Positions 15,165-23,363 are shown, counted from the first letter of the stretch. The stretch is 26,447 nucleotides of DNA from JBCBWG01 sp964579305 (GCA_964579305.1 CAZOGY010000039.1:1-26447); one strand, 5' to 3'. Translations and numbers: made by a program. Notes: generated by a model not told the origin, from the sequence alone.

Positions 15165-15673
15165 GTATCGTTGTTCCCCGATCGGCGCCGATTGCGTGCA
15201 AGCCGCGCCTTGGCATAGCTCAACGGCAGCGCGGTGGTGGCTTTGATCTCTTCCATCGCGAACGTGGACGTGACGTTTGCGATCTCGATTTTGGAGATCA
15301 GGGCTTTGTAGAACGCATCGTAGGCTGCGATATCCGGCACGGCGACGCGCAAAAGATAGTCGATCTCGCCGCTCATTCGGTAAAAGCCGACGACCTCGGG
15401 AAAGGCGGACACGGCTGCGTGGAAGCGTTCCAGCCAGTCGATGCTGTGTTGGTCGGTCTTGATGAACACGAACACGTTGACGCCGGCGTGGACACTGTCT
15501 GCATCGATCACCGCAACGCGGCCCTTGATCACACCGGCTTCTTCCATCTTCTGGATCCGGCGCCAGCACGGTGTGGTGGATAGCCCCACACTCTTGCCAA
15601 TGTCCGCGACAGGCCTCGTGCAATCTTCCTGAAGCAGTGCAAGGATCTTCAGGTCCATGGCGTCGAGGGTCAT
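15161..15673 (-). CDS. Lrp/AsnC-family transcriptional regulator
   Basis: The 170-residue DNA-binding protein has an N-terminal helix-turn-helix (MDLKILALLQEDCTRPVADI through STTPCWRRIQKMEE, about 6-45). The C-terminal RAM effector-binding domain (about 65-145) includes the SGEIDYLLRV ligand-cleft motif. Members sense amino acids and form octamers. The ATG at 15673 has GGGGGG eight bases upstream, whereas the upstream in-frame ATG at 15691 has none. The stop overlaps the next gene's start (ATGA). As first gene of the run it is a good candidate to regulate that run. The threonine ammonia-lyase 6 kb away is a conceivable but unproven target. Confidence 0.9.
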   Translation of the reverse strand: MTLDAMDLKILALLQEDCTRPVADIGKSVGLSTTPCWRRIQKMEEAGVIKGRVAVIDADSVHAGVNVFVFIKTDQHSIDWLERFHAAVSAFPEVVGFYRMSGEIDYLLRVAVPDIAAYDAFYKALISKIEIANVTSTFAMEEIKATTALPLSYAKARLARNRRRSGNNDT

Positions 15674-15761
15674 CGCCAATCCCCCCGTCATTTTTCTGTT
15701 TTGTTGGCAGGATGGGACGGAAGTCTGCGACAGGTCAACGCATTTGCTCTGATGGACGCGA

Positions 15762-16523
15762 TCAAGAGCCGTTCAGCGCCTGGTCTACCGCACTGCGCAA
15801 TTCGACAAGGACCTCGCGCTCAAACCAGGGATTGGCCGCAATCCAGGCGTTATTGCGCCAGGATGGGTGGGGCAGCACGAAAACACGCGGGCCGGCGTTC
15901 GCAAATGCGAATTGCCGCCAGTTCTGCACTGTTTCGGTCAACGTCCGCGCACATCGAGAGCCCAGGTGCCAGCGCTGGGCATAACTGCCGATGAGGCAAA
16001 CCACATCAGGTTGGCCAATGGCAGACAGAAGCCTTGTGCGCCAGGCTGGCGCGCATTCGCGCCGCGGCGGAAGATCGCCGCCTTTTGCGTCCTGGCCCGG
16101 AAAACAAAGGCCCATCGGGACAATTGCCACGCGCGTGGTGTCATAAAAGGTCGCCTCGTCAACGTTGAGCCATTGCCGCAAACGCACCCCGCTTGGATCA
16201 TAAAACGGTTTGCCGGAGGCATGGGCGCGTGTGCCGGGCGCCTGGCTGCAGATCGCCACTTTTGCTGTTGGGCTGATCTGAAAGATTGGGTTTGGCTCGT
16301 GCGGCAACGGGGACCCGGTCGGGTGATCCCGACACAACGTGCATGCCCGCACGTCACGCGCCAGTGTGGCGAATGCTTCATCATCGAGGGGCTGTGCGGG
16401 CGGCCACACAGCACCGGGTGCCATACCATCACGACCATTGGTCTGGCGAGCGCGTGCGGGTGCGCGTGGGGCTGTTGGGCGAGGCGAGATGGCAGCATTC
16501 ATTCTGGTTGCGCGCCCTCTCAC
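15762..16523 (-). CDS. Uracil-DNA glycosylase family protein
   Basis: The 253-residue protein has the UDG fold. The active-site loop is SQAPGTRAHASGKPFYDPSG (93-112), and the second motif is PHPSW near the C terminus. Expected role: excision of uracil or another damaged base. A C-x-x-C pair (Cys61, Cys64) in front of the active site and Cys140/Cys157 after it match the spacing of the four iron-sulfur ligands of family 4/5 UDGs, so a 4Fe-4S cluster is likely by inference. The GTG at 16523 overlaps the TGA of the upstream RNase Z-like gene (GTGA); Met8 at 16502 is an alternative. The first 35 residues are basic, Ala/Pro-rich and probably disordered. Confidence 0.75.
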   Translation of the reverse strand: MRGRATRMNAAISPRPTAPRAPARARQTNGRDGMAPGAVWPPAQPLDDEAFATLARDVRACTLCRDHPTGSPLPHEPNPIFQISPTAKVAICSQAPGTRAHASGKPFYDPSGVRLRQWLNVDEATFYDTTRVAIVPMGLCFPGQDAKGGDLPPRRECAPAWRTRLLSAIGQPDVVCLIGSYAQRWHLGSRCARTLTETVQNWRQFAFANAGPRVFVLPHPSWRNNAWIAANPWFEREVLVELRSAVDQALNGS

Positions 16524-17272
16524 AGGGCGATTGAAAGAAAGTCTTCCGCGAACGTGAGATGCGACGGTGCAAATTTACGCAGATTGGTCGTGTCTTGGAG
16601 CATGGCATTGGACATGTGCGTGATCAAAATACGCTTTGCCGTGAGGTCATCGAACCGCGCTGAGAGCGTTTCCCAGTCCAGATGGTAGCGAACGCCCGGA
16701 TGGCGTGCGTAACACTCGCAGATGAATAGGTCTGCCTCGGCTGCGACCGCGATGAGGTCTTCGATCCATTCGGTGTCGCCGGAATAACCGATGACGGTGT
16801 TGCCTGTGTCATAGCGCACCGCGCAGGCCGGCGAACCGGAGGGGTGAGATGCCGCCCACGCCGTTACCCGCCCGTTGGCAAACCCAAACGTTTCACCGGG
16901 CTCAAACGCGCGAAACGAAATGGGAAAGCTTGCCTGGTCCAGCGTGACACCGGGATAGAAGTGCGCGAGCACGGCTGCAAGGCGCGCGCGGGTGTCTGGA
17001 GGGCCTGCGATCGTAAGCGGGCTCTGGCGGCGTCCCGGATACAGACCATGCAGAACAAGCCAGACCAGCCCGGCGAAATGATCCCCGTGCAAATGTGACA
17101 ACAAGACATGGCTCACGGCATTGGGTGAGCGCCCCGTGGCCTGGAGGGCGCCGACCGCCGTGGCGCCGCAGTCAAGCAGAATTGCGGTGTCGGCGTCTTC
17201 AGCAAGAAAAGCCGGCTGCAGGCGGCCGCCGGTGCCGAACGCATCGCCACAGCCAAGCACGGTCAATTGCAT
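16520..17272 (-). CDS. RNase Z-like MBL-fold hydrolase
   Basis: This is a 250-residue cytosolic metallo-beta-lactamase-fold protein with an intact zinc motif, SHLHGDH (59-65). Later ligands are the His in ASHPSG, the Asp in SGDTEW and the His in ITHMS. The start MQLTVLGCGDAFGTGGR is characteristic of the RNase Z / arylsulfatase / phosphodiesterase-like group. At this length and without the tRNase Z exosite arm I would not call it the tRNA 3'-processing enzyme. The ATG at 17272 has GGGAG seven bases before it; the GTG at 17278 is too close. It overlaps the uracil-DNA glycosylase-family gene by four bases, which implies coupled expression. Confidence 0.8.
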   Translation of the reverse strand: MQLTVLGCGDAFGTGGRLQPAFLAEDADTAILLDCGATAVGALQATGRSPNAVSHVLLSHLHGDHFAGLVWLVLHGLYPGRRQSPLTIAGPPDTRARLAAVLAHFYPGVTLDQASFPISFRAFEPGETFGFANGRVTAWAASHPSGSPACAVRYDTGNTVIGYSGDTEWIEDLIAVAAEADLFICECYARHPGVRYHLDWETLSARFDDLTAKRILITHMSNAMLQDTTNLRKFAPSHLTFAEDFLSIAL

Positions 17273-17373
17273 TGCCACTCTCCCAAACGGGCACGCGCGT
17301 CATATCCCTTCAGGTTACGAACAGACGTGCTTGAAGGATGTTCCCGAGGTAATTGGCGGTATACGGGAGATTT

Positions 17374-17438
17374 TTTCGGAGAAACAACGGGATTGTTTCA
17401 TCTTGCAGATGTGTGGAAACATCCCGTTAGGGATTTTC
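17374..17438. promoter_or_regulatory. Nested alternative hairpins before kinase gene
   Basis: This stretch in the divergent gap 17273-17529 contains competing inverted repeats. GAAACAA (17381-17387) pairs with TTGTTTC (17393-17399). The overlapping segment 17386-17399 pairs over 13 bases, with one bulge, with 17416-17428. That right arm, GAAACATCCC (17416-17425), can instead pair with GGGATTTTC (17430-17438). A small TTTC/GAAA hairpin (17374-17384) precedes them. The 1:2, 2:3, 3:4 layout is like an attenuator, but no T-run follows the last stem, so a compound operator is equally possible. A TATACG at 17360-17365 could be a -10 box, though no good -35 is seen. Confidence 0.55.
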
Positions 17439-17529
17439 GTCAATTGTGCCGTCATCGGACCAGGATGGCCCGGTGCGGGGCGTTCGGTGTCTCGCTGACC
17501 GCTGGATCTCCCTGCCCACTGCGAGTGCC

Positions 17530-19203
17530 ATGACCGAGACCGCGACAGGAGTGCACAGACTTCGCCGCAAGGCAGAAGCCACTGATGCACGGCGCGCCAA
17601 GCTCAGGGCGATGCGCTCGCGTTTGACCCAAGGTGACGGGGTCGATCCAGACGTCGATTACGATCTCACTTTAATGTTCGTGCGCAACGAGTTAGCCGCG
17701 CGCGGCACGATCCCCGTCCTGGCCATGATCCTGGCGCTTGCATCGATGATGTGGGCCCCGATGTGGCAGGCCGCGTTGTGGCTTGTGATCGTTTTGATCG
17801 CCAAGGTCATCCTGATTGAAACCTGCCGTGCTTTTGCAAATCTCGCGCCGGGTGAAGTTAAACTGCCGCATTGGCACCGCCGACTCATCCTTGCAGAGGC
17901 CCTGTTCGGCGTCGCACTTGCCGGTTTTGCGCTTATCGGTCTTGAGGCCGGGGGCGACGACCCCTGGCAGGCGATCTCTAGTCATGTGTTTTTGTTTGCA
18001 GCGCTGATCGTTGTGCTTGCAATCCGCATGACGTTCGCTGCGACTTTGCCGATGGTGCTTTACGTGGGCACTTTGCCCATGACCTTTGCAATCGTCTTGC
18101 GGCTCGTGATCCAAGGCGATTTATTTTATCTTGCGCTGGCTGCGATGGCGATCGGCATTCATCTGTATTTTCTATTTCTGGCGCGCGGGCTGAATACAAC
18201 TGCACGCGCCATGCTTGCATTCAAGGCGCAAAAAGACCTGCTTATTGCCGATCTTGAGGAAGCCAAACTTATTTCGGACGAGGCGCGGCGGCGGGCCGAG
18301 GCGGCCAACATGGCGAAATCGCGCTTTCTGGCCACCATGAGCCATGAACTGCGCACGCCACTCAACGCAATTTTAGGTTTTTCAGAGGTCATGACCCAGG
18401 AAATTCTCGGGCCGCTGGAAAACCAGACTTACCGGGAGTATGCCGACAATATCCACCGTTCGGGGGCGCATCTGCTGCATTTGATCAACGAAATTCTTGA
18501 TCTGTCGCGGATTGAAGCTGGACGGTACGAACTGAATGAAGACACCATTCATCTCGCCGATATTCTCCAGGACGCGCACAGCCTGCTCAAGTTGCGGGCC
18601 GAAACGAAATCGGTTGAGATTATCGAAGCTTTTGAAAGTGACCTCCCGCCGGTCTGGGCCGATGAGCGCGCGATCCGCCAGATTGTTCTCAATTTGCTGT
18701 CGAACGCGGTGAAGTTCACGCCACGCGGCGGCACCATCACGCTCGCGCTTGCGATGCTGGATAGCGGCGAACAAGTGTTTTCAGTGCGTGATACCGGGCC
18801 AGGCATCCCGGCCGAAGAGTTGCCAAAGGTTTTGGAAGCCTTTGGCCAGGGCTCGCTCGCGCATCAGACGGCGGAGGGTGGGACCGGTCTGGGGCTGCCG
18901 ATTGTTTCCAACCTGATTGAGTTGCATGGCGGAAACTTCGATTTGGAATCGGAGCTGCGCAAAGGCACTGAAGCCATTATTACAATTCCCGCAAGCCGGG
19001 TCCTGCGCGCGATGCCGCCGCTGCAACCGCTTGGCGTTGAGCGACACAATCCACAAGCACCAGCGCCCAAACTTCAAAATTTCTCAACAACACGTCCGCC
19101 GCGACTGATTGCGCGGAAGACGCCGTATCCGGGCAGTGCGACGCCGCCGCCAGGGACCGGACACGGCGTGGTTGCGGGCGGCGAGATCCGGATCTCCGCA
19201 TAA
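17530..19203 (+). CDS. Six-TM sensor histidine kinase (DivJ/PleC/PdhS-type)
   Basis: The 557-residue inner-membrane kinase has a basic cytoplasmic N terminus, about six hydrophobic helices (roughly 58-220), a short coiled linker, a HisKA domain with the phosphorylated His272 in MSHELRTPLNAILGFSEVM, and a HATPase domain with N box NLLSNAVKFT, G1 box DTGPGIP (421-427) and G2 box GGTGLGLPI. A disordered Pro/Arg-rich tail follows. The dimerisation helix sequence is of the alphaproteobacterial DivJ/PleC/PdhS type, which controls DivK/CtrA-dependent cell-cycle and polarity decisions; orthology is not shown. There is no PAS domain and no receiver domain, and no response regulator is adjacent. The start is uncertain: the ATG at 17530 suits the family, and a GTG at 17446 is in frame. 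Two aspartic proteases follow on the same strand. Confidence 0.85.
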   Translation: MTETATGVHRLRRKAEATDARRAKLRAMRSRLTQGDGVDPDVDYDLTLMFVRNELAARGTIPVLAMILALASMMWAPMWQAALWLVIVLIAKVILIETCRAFANLAPGEVKLPHWHRRLILAEALFGVALAGFALIGLEAGGDDPWQAISSHVFLFAALIVVLAIRMTFAATLPMVLYVGTLPMTFAIVLRLVIQGDLFYLALAAMAIGIHLYFLFLARGLNTTARAMLAFKAQKDLLIADLEEAKLISDEARRRAEAANMAKSRFLATMSHELRTPLNAILGFSEVMTQEILGPLENQTYREYADNIHRSGAHLLHLINEILDLSRIEAGRYELNEDTIHLADILQDAHSLLKLRAETKSVEIIEAFESDLPPVWADERAIRQIVLNLLSNAVKFTPRGGTITLALAMLDSGEQVFSVRDTGPGIPAEELPKVLEAFGQGSLAHQTAEGGTGLGLPIVSNLIELHGGNFDLESELRKGTEAIITIPASRVLRAMPPLQPLGVERHNPQAPAPKLQNFSTTRPPRLIARKTPYPGSATPPPGTGHGVVAGGEIRISA

Positions 19204-19324
19204 GTGCCGCACAGGCGCTGGACTGTTGCAGACTGCATGTTGCCGCGCACGCGCGCACGTCCTACGTCCTGGAGACGCTTCGGCCTGCCTGCGAAGCGCT
19301 CAATCGAAAGGCGGATCGGTCGAC

Positions 19325-20032
19325 ATGTTGCTCTGGATCACCCTTATTATGCTGCTGGTGGCAGCGATCGTTGCGCTCGTGCTGGGGGATGCCGGCACGC
19401 TTGGCGGATTTAGTGGGGGCCAGATCGCCAGTCTGACGGCACTTGTCGCGCTGGTCATCTTCCTCGGCTCAAGTCTTGCTGGCGATTATGCAGGGCGGAT
19501 GAGCAAGGCGGTCAAAGACTTCGCCATCTGGGTCGCCATCGCTTTGGCGCTAGTGCTTGCCTACGCTTTCAAGGACGACGCCAAGTATCTCTACCAGCGG
19601 CTGGCCGGCGAACTGGCGCCACCGGGCACGACCATTTCAGTGGGCACAGCGACCCAAGGCGAAAGTGCCGTCCGCATCCGCAAGCGATCCGATGGGCATT
19701 TTGTGGTGCGCGCCGAGGTCAACGGGCAGCCGATCACGATGCTTGTTGATACCGGTGCCTCGACGATCGTCCTGACGCCTGCCGACGCGGCGGCCATCGG
19801 CATCTCAACAAGCTCGCTGAGCTATTCGGTGGCGGTCTCAACGGCGAATGGTACTGCCTATGCCGCGCCTGTGCGCATTGAGCGGATTGCTGTGGGGACG
19901 ATTGAACGGCGCGGGCTTGATGCGCTGGTCGCCCGCCGTGGCGCCTTGAGCCAAAGCCTTTTGGGTATGAATTTTTTAAGACAGCTAAGGGACTTTTCCA
20001 TCAGTGGAGACTTTTTGACATTGCGCGGTTGA
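19325..20032 (+). CDS. Membrane-anchored retropepsin-like aspartic protease (copy 1)
   Basis: The 235-residue protein has three hydrophobic helices (about 1-20, 33-53, 66-82) and a single clan AA aspartic protease lobe. The catalytic motif is LVDTGAS (141-146), followed by TANG in the flap region and LLGMNFLRQL near the end, which is the TIGR02281-type pattern. Such one-lobe proteases must dimerise to be active. The catalytic part follows the third helix and is likely periplasmic. AAAGGCGGA lies about ten bases before the ATG at 19325. It sits 121 bases after the histidine kinase and 42 bases before a second protease of the same family. Known relatives include Rickettsia APRc and, functionally, Caulobacter PerP. 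Confidence 0.85.
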   Translation: MLLWITLIMLLVAAIVALVLGDAGTLGGFSGGQIASLTALVALVIFLGSSLAGDYAGRMSKAVKDFAIWVAIALALVLAYAFKDDAKYLYQRLAGELAPPGTTISVGTATQGESAVRIRKRSDGHFVVRAEVNGQPITMLVDTGASTIVLTPADAAAIGISTSSLSYSVAVSTANGTAYAAPVRIERIAVGTIERRGLDALVARRGALSQSLLGMNFLRQLRDFSISGDFLTLRG

Positions 20033-20074
20033 GCGAACCTTGGCCGCGCCCAACGTGCATGAGCAAGCGGTCGC

Positions 20075-20656
20075 ATGTCCCATCGTCGTCGAGCCGTGCT
20101 GAACGAGGCCGTGAGCTGGATCACGGCGATCGGGATTGTCGTCGTGGGCGTCTTGTTTTTCCACGATATGAAGGACGCGATCGCGCGTAATGTTGGGATT
20201 GAGCGCATTGCGGCGGCAGGCCCGACCGGGCTGGGCGTGCAAACAGACGGGAACGGGGGCGAGGCCGCGGGCGACAATGGGTCTTTGTTGCGTGTGATCA
20301 TCCCAGCGCGCGGCGATGGCCATTTCTACGCAGACGCTTTCATCAACGGCCACGCCGCGCCTGTGTTGATCGATACCGGGGCATCGTTCGTCGCCCTGCC
20401 CTATGAAACGGCCGCCGATGCCGGTATCCGCGTTCGTCGGGACGACTTCACCGCAAGCGCAAAGACGGCCAACGGCATTGCCCGCATTGCTCCCGTCGTC
20501 ATCTCCGAGTTGCAGATCGGCAGCATTACATTGCATCGGGTGCAGGCCGCTGTGGCGGAACCGGGTGCGATGCATGTGACGCTTTTGGGCATGAGCTTTT
20601 TGCGCCGGCTGAAACGGGCTGAGCTGCGCGGCGACCGATTGATCCTGGAGCAGTAA
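20075..20656 (+). CDS. Membrane-anchored retropepsin-like aspartic protease (copy 2)
   Basis: The 193-residue protein has one N-terminal anchor helix (about 13-29, after MSHRRR, so the rest faces the periplasm) and a linker of about 40 residues rich in Gly/Ala. A one-lobe aspartic protease domain follows, with the catalytic LIDTGAS (98-104), TANG, and LLGMSFLRRL. It shares the family core with the upstream gene (GHF, DTGAS, TANG, LLGMxFLRxL) but has a different membrane anchor, so the two are diverged paralogues rather than a recent duplication. It starts 42 bases after copy 1, probably in one transcript. A heterodimer of the two lobes is conceivable because each supplies only one catalytic Asp. 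Confidence 0.85.
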   Translation: MSHRRRAVLNEAVSWITAIGIVVVGVLFFHDMKDAIARNVGIERIAAAGPTGLGVQTDGNGGEAAGDNGSLLRVIIPARGDGHFYADAFINGHAAPVLIDTGASFVALPYETAADAGIRVRRDDFTASAKTANGIARIAPVVISELQIGSITLHRVQAAVAEPGAMHVTLLGMSFLRRLKRAELRGDRLILEQ

Positions 20657-20826
20657 CCTGCGGTTGCGCCAATTCTGCCCACAAGGCGCATGGACACGTC
20701 ACCGGCACGAGCCGGAGCTCAGAGCTTTGGTGACCATTTTCCTTTGCAGCCATCAAGCACGTGCCGTCCCGGACAATTGTGCTAAACCGGGCGCCGCTGC
20801 ACCCAGCGCACCTTACGGAGACTGTC

Positions 20827-22338
20827 ATGCTGCCAACGCCGCGCGCCGACCTGACGCCGAACACCGCAGACTTTGAACGTTTGCCACTTGTGACGCCGAC
20901 CGGCTTTCGTGAGTACGATGCGCGCTGGTTGTTTCCTGAGCAGATCAACCTGATGGGTCTGCAAGCAATCGGACTTGGCATATCGCAAGTGTTTGAAAAG
21001 CGCGGCGTGCCAAAGCGGATCGTCGTGGGTCACGATTTCCGATGGTATTCGGGGTCCGTGAAGCAGGCCCTCGTTTCGGGCCTTCTGGCTGGCGGAATGG
21101 AAGTGCACGACATTGGGCTTGCGTTGTCGCCCATGGCCTATTTCGCCCAGTTCGCGCTTGACGTTGAAGGCGTCGCGATGGTGACGGCCAGCCACAACGA
21201 CAACGGCTGGACTGGCATCAAAATGGGCCTCAATCGGCCTTTGACGTTTGGTCCCGATGAGATGGCCGAACTCAAGGACATCGTGCTCAACGGTGTTTGG
21301 CCACCGGCAGGCGCGAACCAGAGTGTCGGCCGCTATGTGTTCGTCGACGATATCGCGGAGCGCTACATTGCTGATCTCACCGACCGGACAAAACTGAAAA
21401 GACCGCTCAAGGTCGTGTGCGCGTGCGGAAACGGCACGGCTGGCGCATTCGCGCCGCAAGTCCTGTCGGCGCTGGGCTGCGACGTGATCCCTCTGGATTG
21501 CGAGCTCGATCACACATTCCCGCGCTACAATCCCAATCCTGAAGACATGAAAATGCTGCACGCGATGGCCGATGCCGTCAGACAGCATGGCGCCGACGTT
21601 GCGCTTGGCTTTGATGGCGATGGCGATCGCTGTGGTGTCGTTGATAACACGGGCGAAGAGATCTTTGCCGATAAGGTTGGCGTGATGCTGGCCCGTGATC
21701 TGTCGGCTCAGCATCCGAACGCAACGTTTGTTGCGGATGTGAAATCAACCGGCCTTTTCTTGACCGATCCGGTGCTGATCGAGAACGGCGCAAAGGCGCT
21801 GTACTGGAAAACCGGCCACTCCTACATGAAACGCTATACCCACGAGCAAAAGGCACTGGTCGGCTTTGAGAAATCGGGCCACTTCTTCTTCCAGCCGCCG
21901 CTTGGTCGTGGCTATGACGATGGCCTTGTTGCCGCTATCGCCGTTCTCGACATGCTCGACCATAACCCGGGCAAGTCGCTTTCAGACTTGCGCGATGCGC
22001 TGCCCAAAACCTGGCAGTCGCCGACGATGTCGCCGAAGTGCGCCGACGAGATCAAGTACGACGTGATCGCAAAAGTCGTCGCGCATTTCGAAAAACTGCG
22101 TGCGGACGGTGCGCGGGTGGCTGGCCAAGACATCCGCGATCTCATAACGGTCAACGGCGTGCGCGTTGTGCTCCAAGACGGCACCTGGGGCTTGATCCGG
22201 GCATCGTCCAACAAGCCGGAACTGGTCGTCGTTGTCGAAAGCCCGACAAGCGAAGCCAACATGCGGGCGATCTTTGCGGACCTCGACGCCGTCCTGAAAA
22301 CCCACCCAGAGGTCGGCGCCTATAACCAAACGCTTTGA
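20827..22338 (+). CDS. Phosphomannomutase / phosphoglucomutase
   Basis: This 503-residue alpha-D-phosphohexomutase interconverts hexose 6- and 1-phosphates for nucleotide-sugar and polysaccharide synthesis. The phosphoserine is Ser122 in TASHNDNGWTG, the magnesium loop is DGDGDR (263-268), and the sugar-binding loop is FEKSGH (347-352). The PTGFREYDARW start contains the phosphate-binding arginine region of PMM/PGM proteins. The C-terminal phosphate-binding loop RASSNKPEL is present. ACGGAG lies six bases before the ATG at 20827, which is better than an upstream GTG-type extension at 20761. There are 170 bases after the protease gene, so it may have its own promoter. Specificity for mannose or glucose phosphate cannot be decided here. 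Confidence 0.9.
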   Translation: MLPTPRADLTPNTADFERLPLVTPTGFREYDARWLFPEQINLMGLQAIGLGISQVFEKRGVPKRIVVGHDFRWYSGSVKQALVSGLLAGGMEVHDIGLALSPMAYFAQFALDVEGVAMVTASHNDNGWTGIKMGLNRPLTFGPDEMAELKDIVLNGVWPPAGANQSVGRYVFVDDIAERYIADLTDRTKLKRPLKVVCACGNGTAGAFAPQVLSALGCDVIPLDCELDHTFPRYNPNPEDMKMLHAMADAVRQHGADVALGFDGDGDRCGVVDNTGEEIFADKVGVMLARDLSAQHPNATFVADVKSTGLFLTDPVLIENGAKALYWKTGHSYMKRYTHEQKALVGFEKSGHFFFQPPLGRGYDDGLVAAIAVLDMLDHNPGKSLSDLRDALPKTWQSPTMSPKCADEIKYDVIAKVVAHFEKLRADGARVAGQDIRDLITVNGVRVVLQDGTWGLIRASSNKPELVVVVESPTSEANMRAIFADLDAVLKTHPEVGAYNQTL

Positions 22339-22364
22339 GTGCCGCGCCCGGCTGAGATCCGATG

Positions 22365-23363
22365 TTAACGGGTCGATAGGGTGGCGAGCGCTTCACGGGC
22401 TTGCTGAACGATTTCTGGGTTCAGGGCTGCATCGGGTCCGGGGTCGACCGCGCCGGACTGGCTGCGCGGGTGCGCGTCAATGCCCCCGTTTTCGATGAGT
22501 TGCTCCAAAGGCGCGCGGAAGCTGTCTTGATGACTTGTCAGGACGCCGGCCAGGGTCGCAGCTTCGAGACGAACAGCGCCGTCGTCATCGCTTAATGCGT
22601 CGATCACCAAGCGGTCGCGGACATCGCGCCGGTTGCTCATGGCGTCATCGCCCATGACGCGCAAAGCTCTCAGGCCTAAGCGGCGCAAGAATGGGCTTTG
22701 ATCGCGCATCAATTCGACCTCGATGAAACGTTCGGCAGCGGCGCGGTCCTGGTGGGTGACGATCTTGCCCGCAAGATCGGTCAAATCCGTTTCTTGCGGG
22801 TGGTCGTCTTCTGCCGAGCGCGCGTCCCAAAGCACGTCAAACAACGCATCATTGAGGTCGTCAGCCGCGTCATCGTCGTCCTCATGGACGCCGCTGCGGT
22901 GATCATCGCCGCTGAACGTTGCAGCTTGCAGCGATCCGGCCCCGCCCGCTGCGACAGGCTCGCCCGCGCGCGCTTCCAGCCAATGCACGATGAAGCCGAT
23001 CGGGACGGCAATCGCCAGCAGCGCGCCCGCGGTCTGGTAGTCAAATGCCGTCAACTCACCCTGCACGGCCGCATCGGTAAACAGCGCACCGAGACCAAAT
23101 CCAATGAGATAGAACATGGCCGCCAAAACGCATTGGATTGCGAACGTCAGCGGTAGGCCAAGGAGCACGGCAAGCCATCCCTGTTGCGACACCGCGCGTC
23201 GCCATTGCGGCAGCTTGCCGTGAATGTACAGGACGGTGAAGACCCCGCCGAAGAGCAAGATCACCCAAGGGCTGCGGTGGACGTAACCGGCATAGCCCAT
23301 GGTAGCCACCACGATCAGGCCGGATGTGATCCGCAAGGTTCCACTGAGAGCCGTCGTTGCCAT
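22365..23363 (-). CDS. Membrane protein with HEAT-like repeats
   Basis: I do not recognise a named family. The 332-residue product has four or five hydrophobic helices in the first ~130 residues, then a strongly acidic linker with HEDDDDAADD. The C-terminal half (about 200-330) has paired amphipathic helices in the style of HEAT/armadillo repeats (for instance FLRRLGLRALRVMGDD and AVRLEAATLAGVL). Topology suggests a cytoplasmic scaffold domain tethered to the inner membrane. GGGGG sits about five bases before the ATG at 23363; the same frame is open further upstream but that part is not supported. It is convergent with the hexomutase gene (26-base gap) and divergent from the cyclase gene. Confidence 0.65.
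   Translation of the reverse strand: MATTALSGTLRITSGLIVVATMGYAGYVHRSPWVILLFGGVFTVLYIHGKLPQWRRAVSQQGWLAVLLGLPLTFAIQCVLAAMFYLIGFGLGALFTDAAVQGELTAFDYQTAGALLAIAVPIGFIVHWLEARAGEPVAAGGAGSLQAATFSGDDHRSGVHEDDDDAADDLNDALFDVLWDARSAEDDHPQETDLTDLAGKIVTHQDRAAAERFIEVELMRDQSPFLRRLGLRALRVMGDDAMSNRRDVRDRLVIDALSDDDGAVRLEAATLAGVLTSHQDSFRAPLEQLIENGGIDAHPRSQSGAVDPGPDAALNPEIVQQAREALATLSTR

Noticed and set aside
15165..15623. N-terminal extension of the thioesterase to 341 residues
   Set aside because: The extra part is an alternative frame of the Lrp regulator gene; the ATGA overlap at 15161-15164 gives the natural start.
17331..17365. TTGAAG / TATACG as a -35/-10 promoter for the kinase
   Set aside because: Spacing is 23 bases, too long; only the TATACG is mentioned as a weak possibility.
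20782..21714. 310-residue minus-strand ORF
   Set aside because: It is antisense to the hexomutase gene, which has all catalytic motifs.
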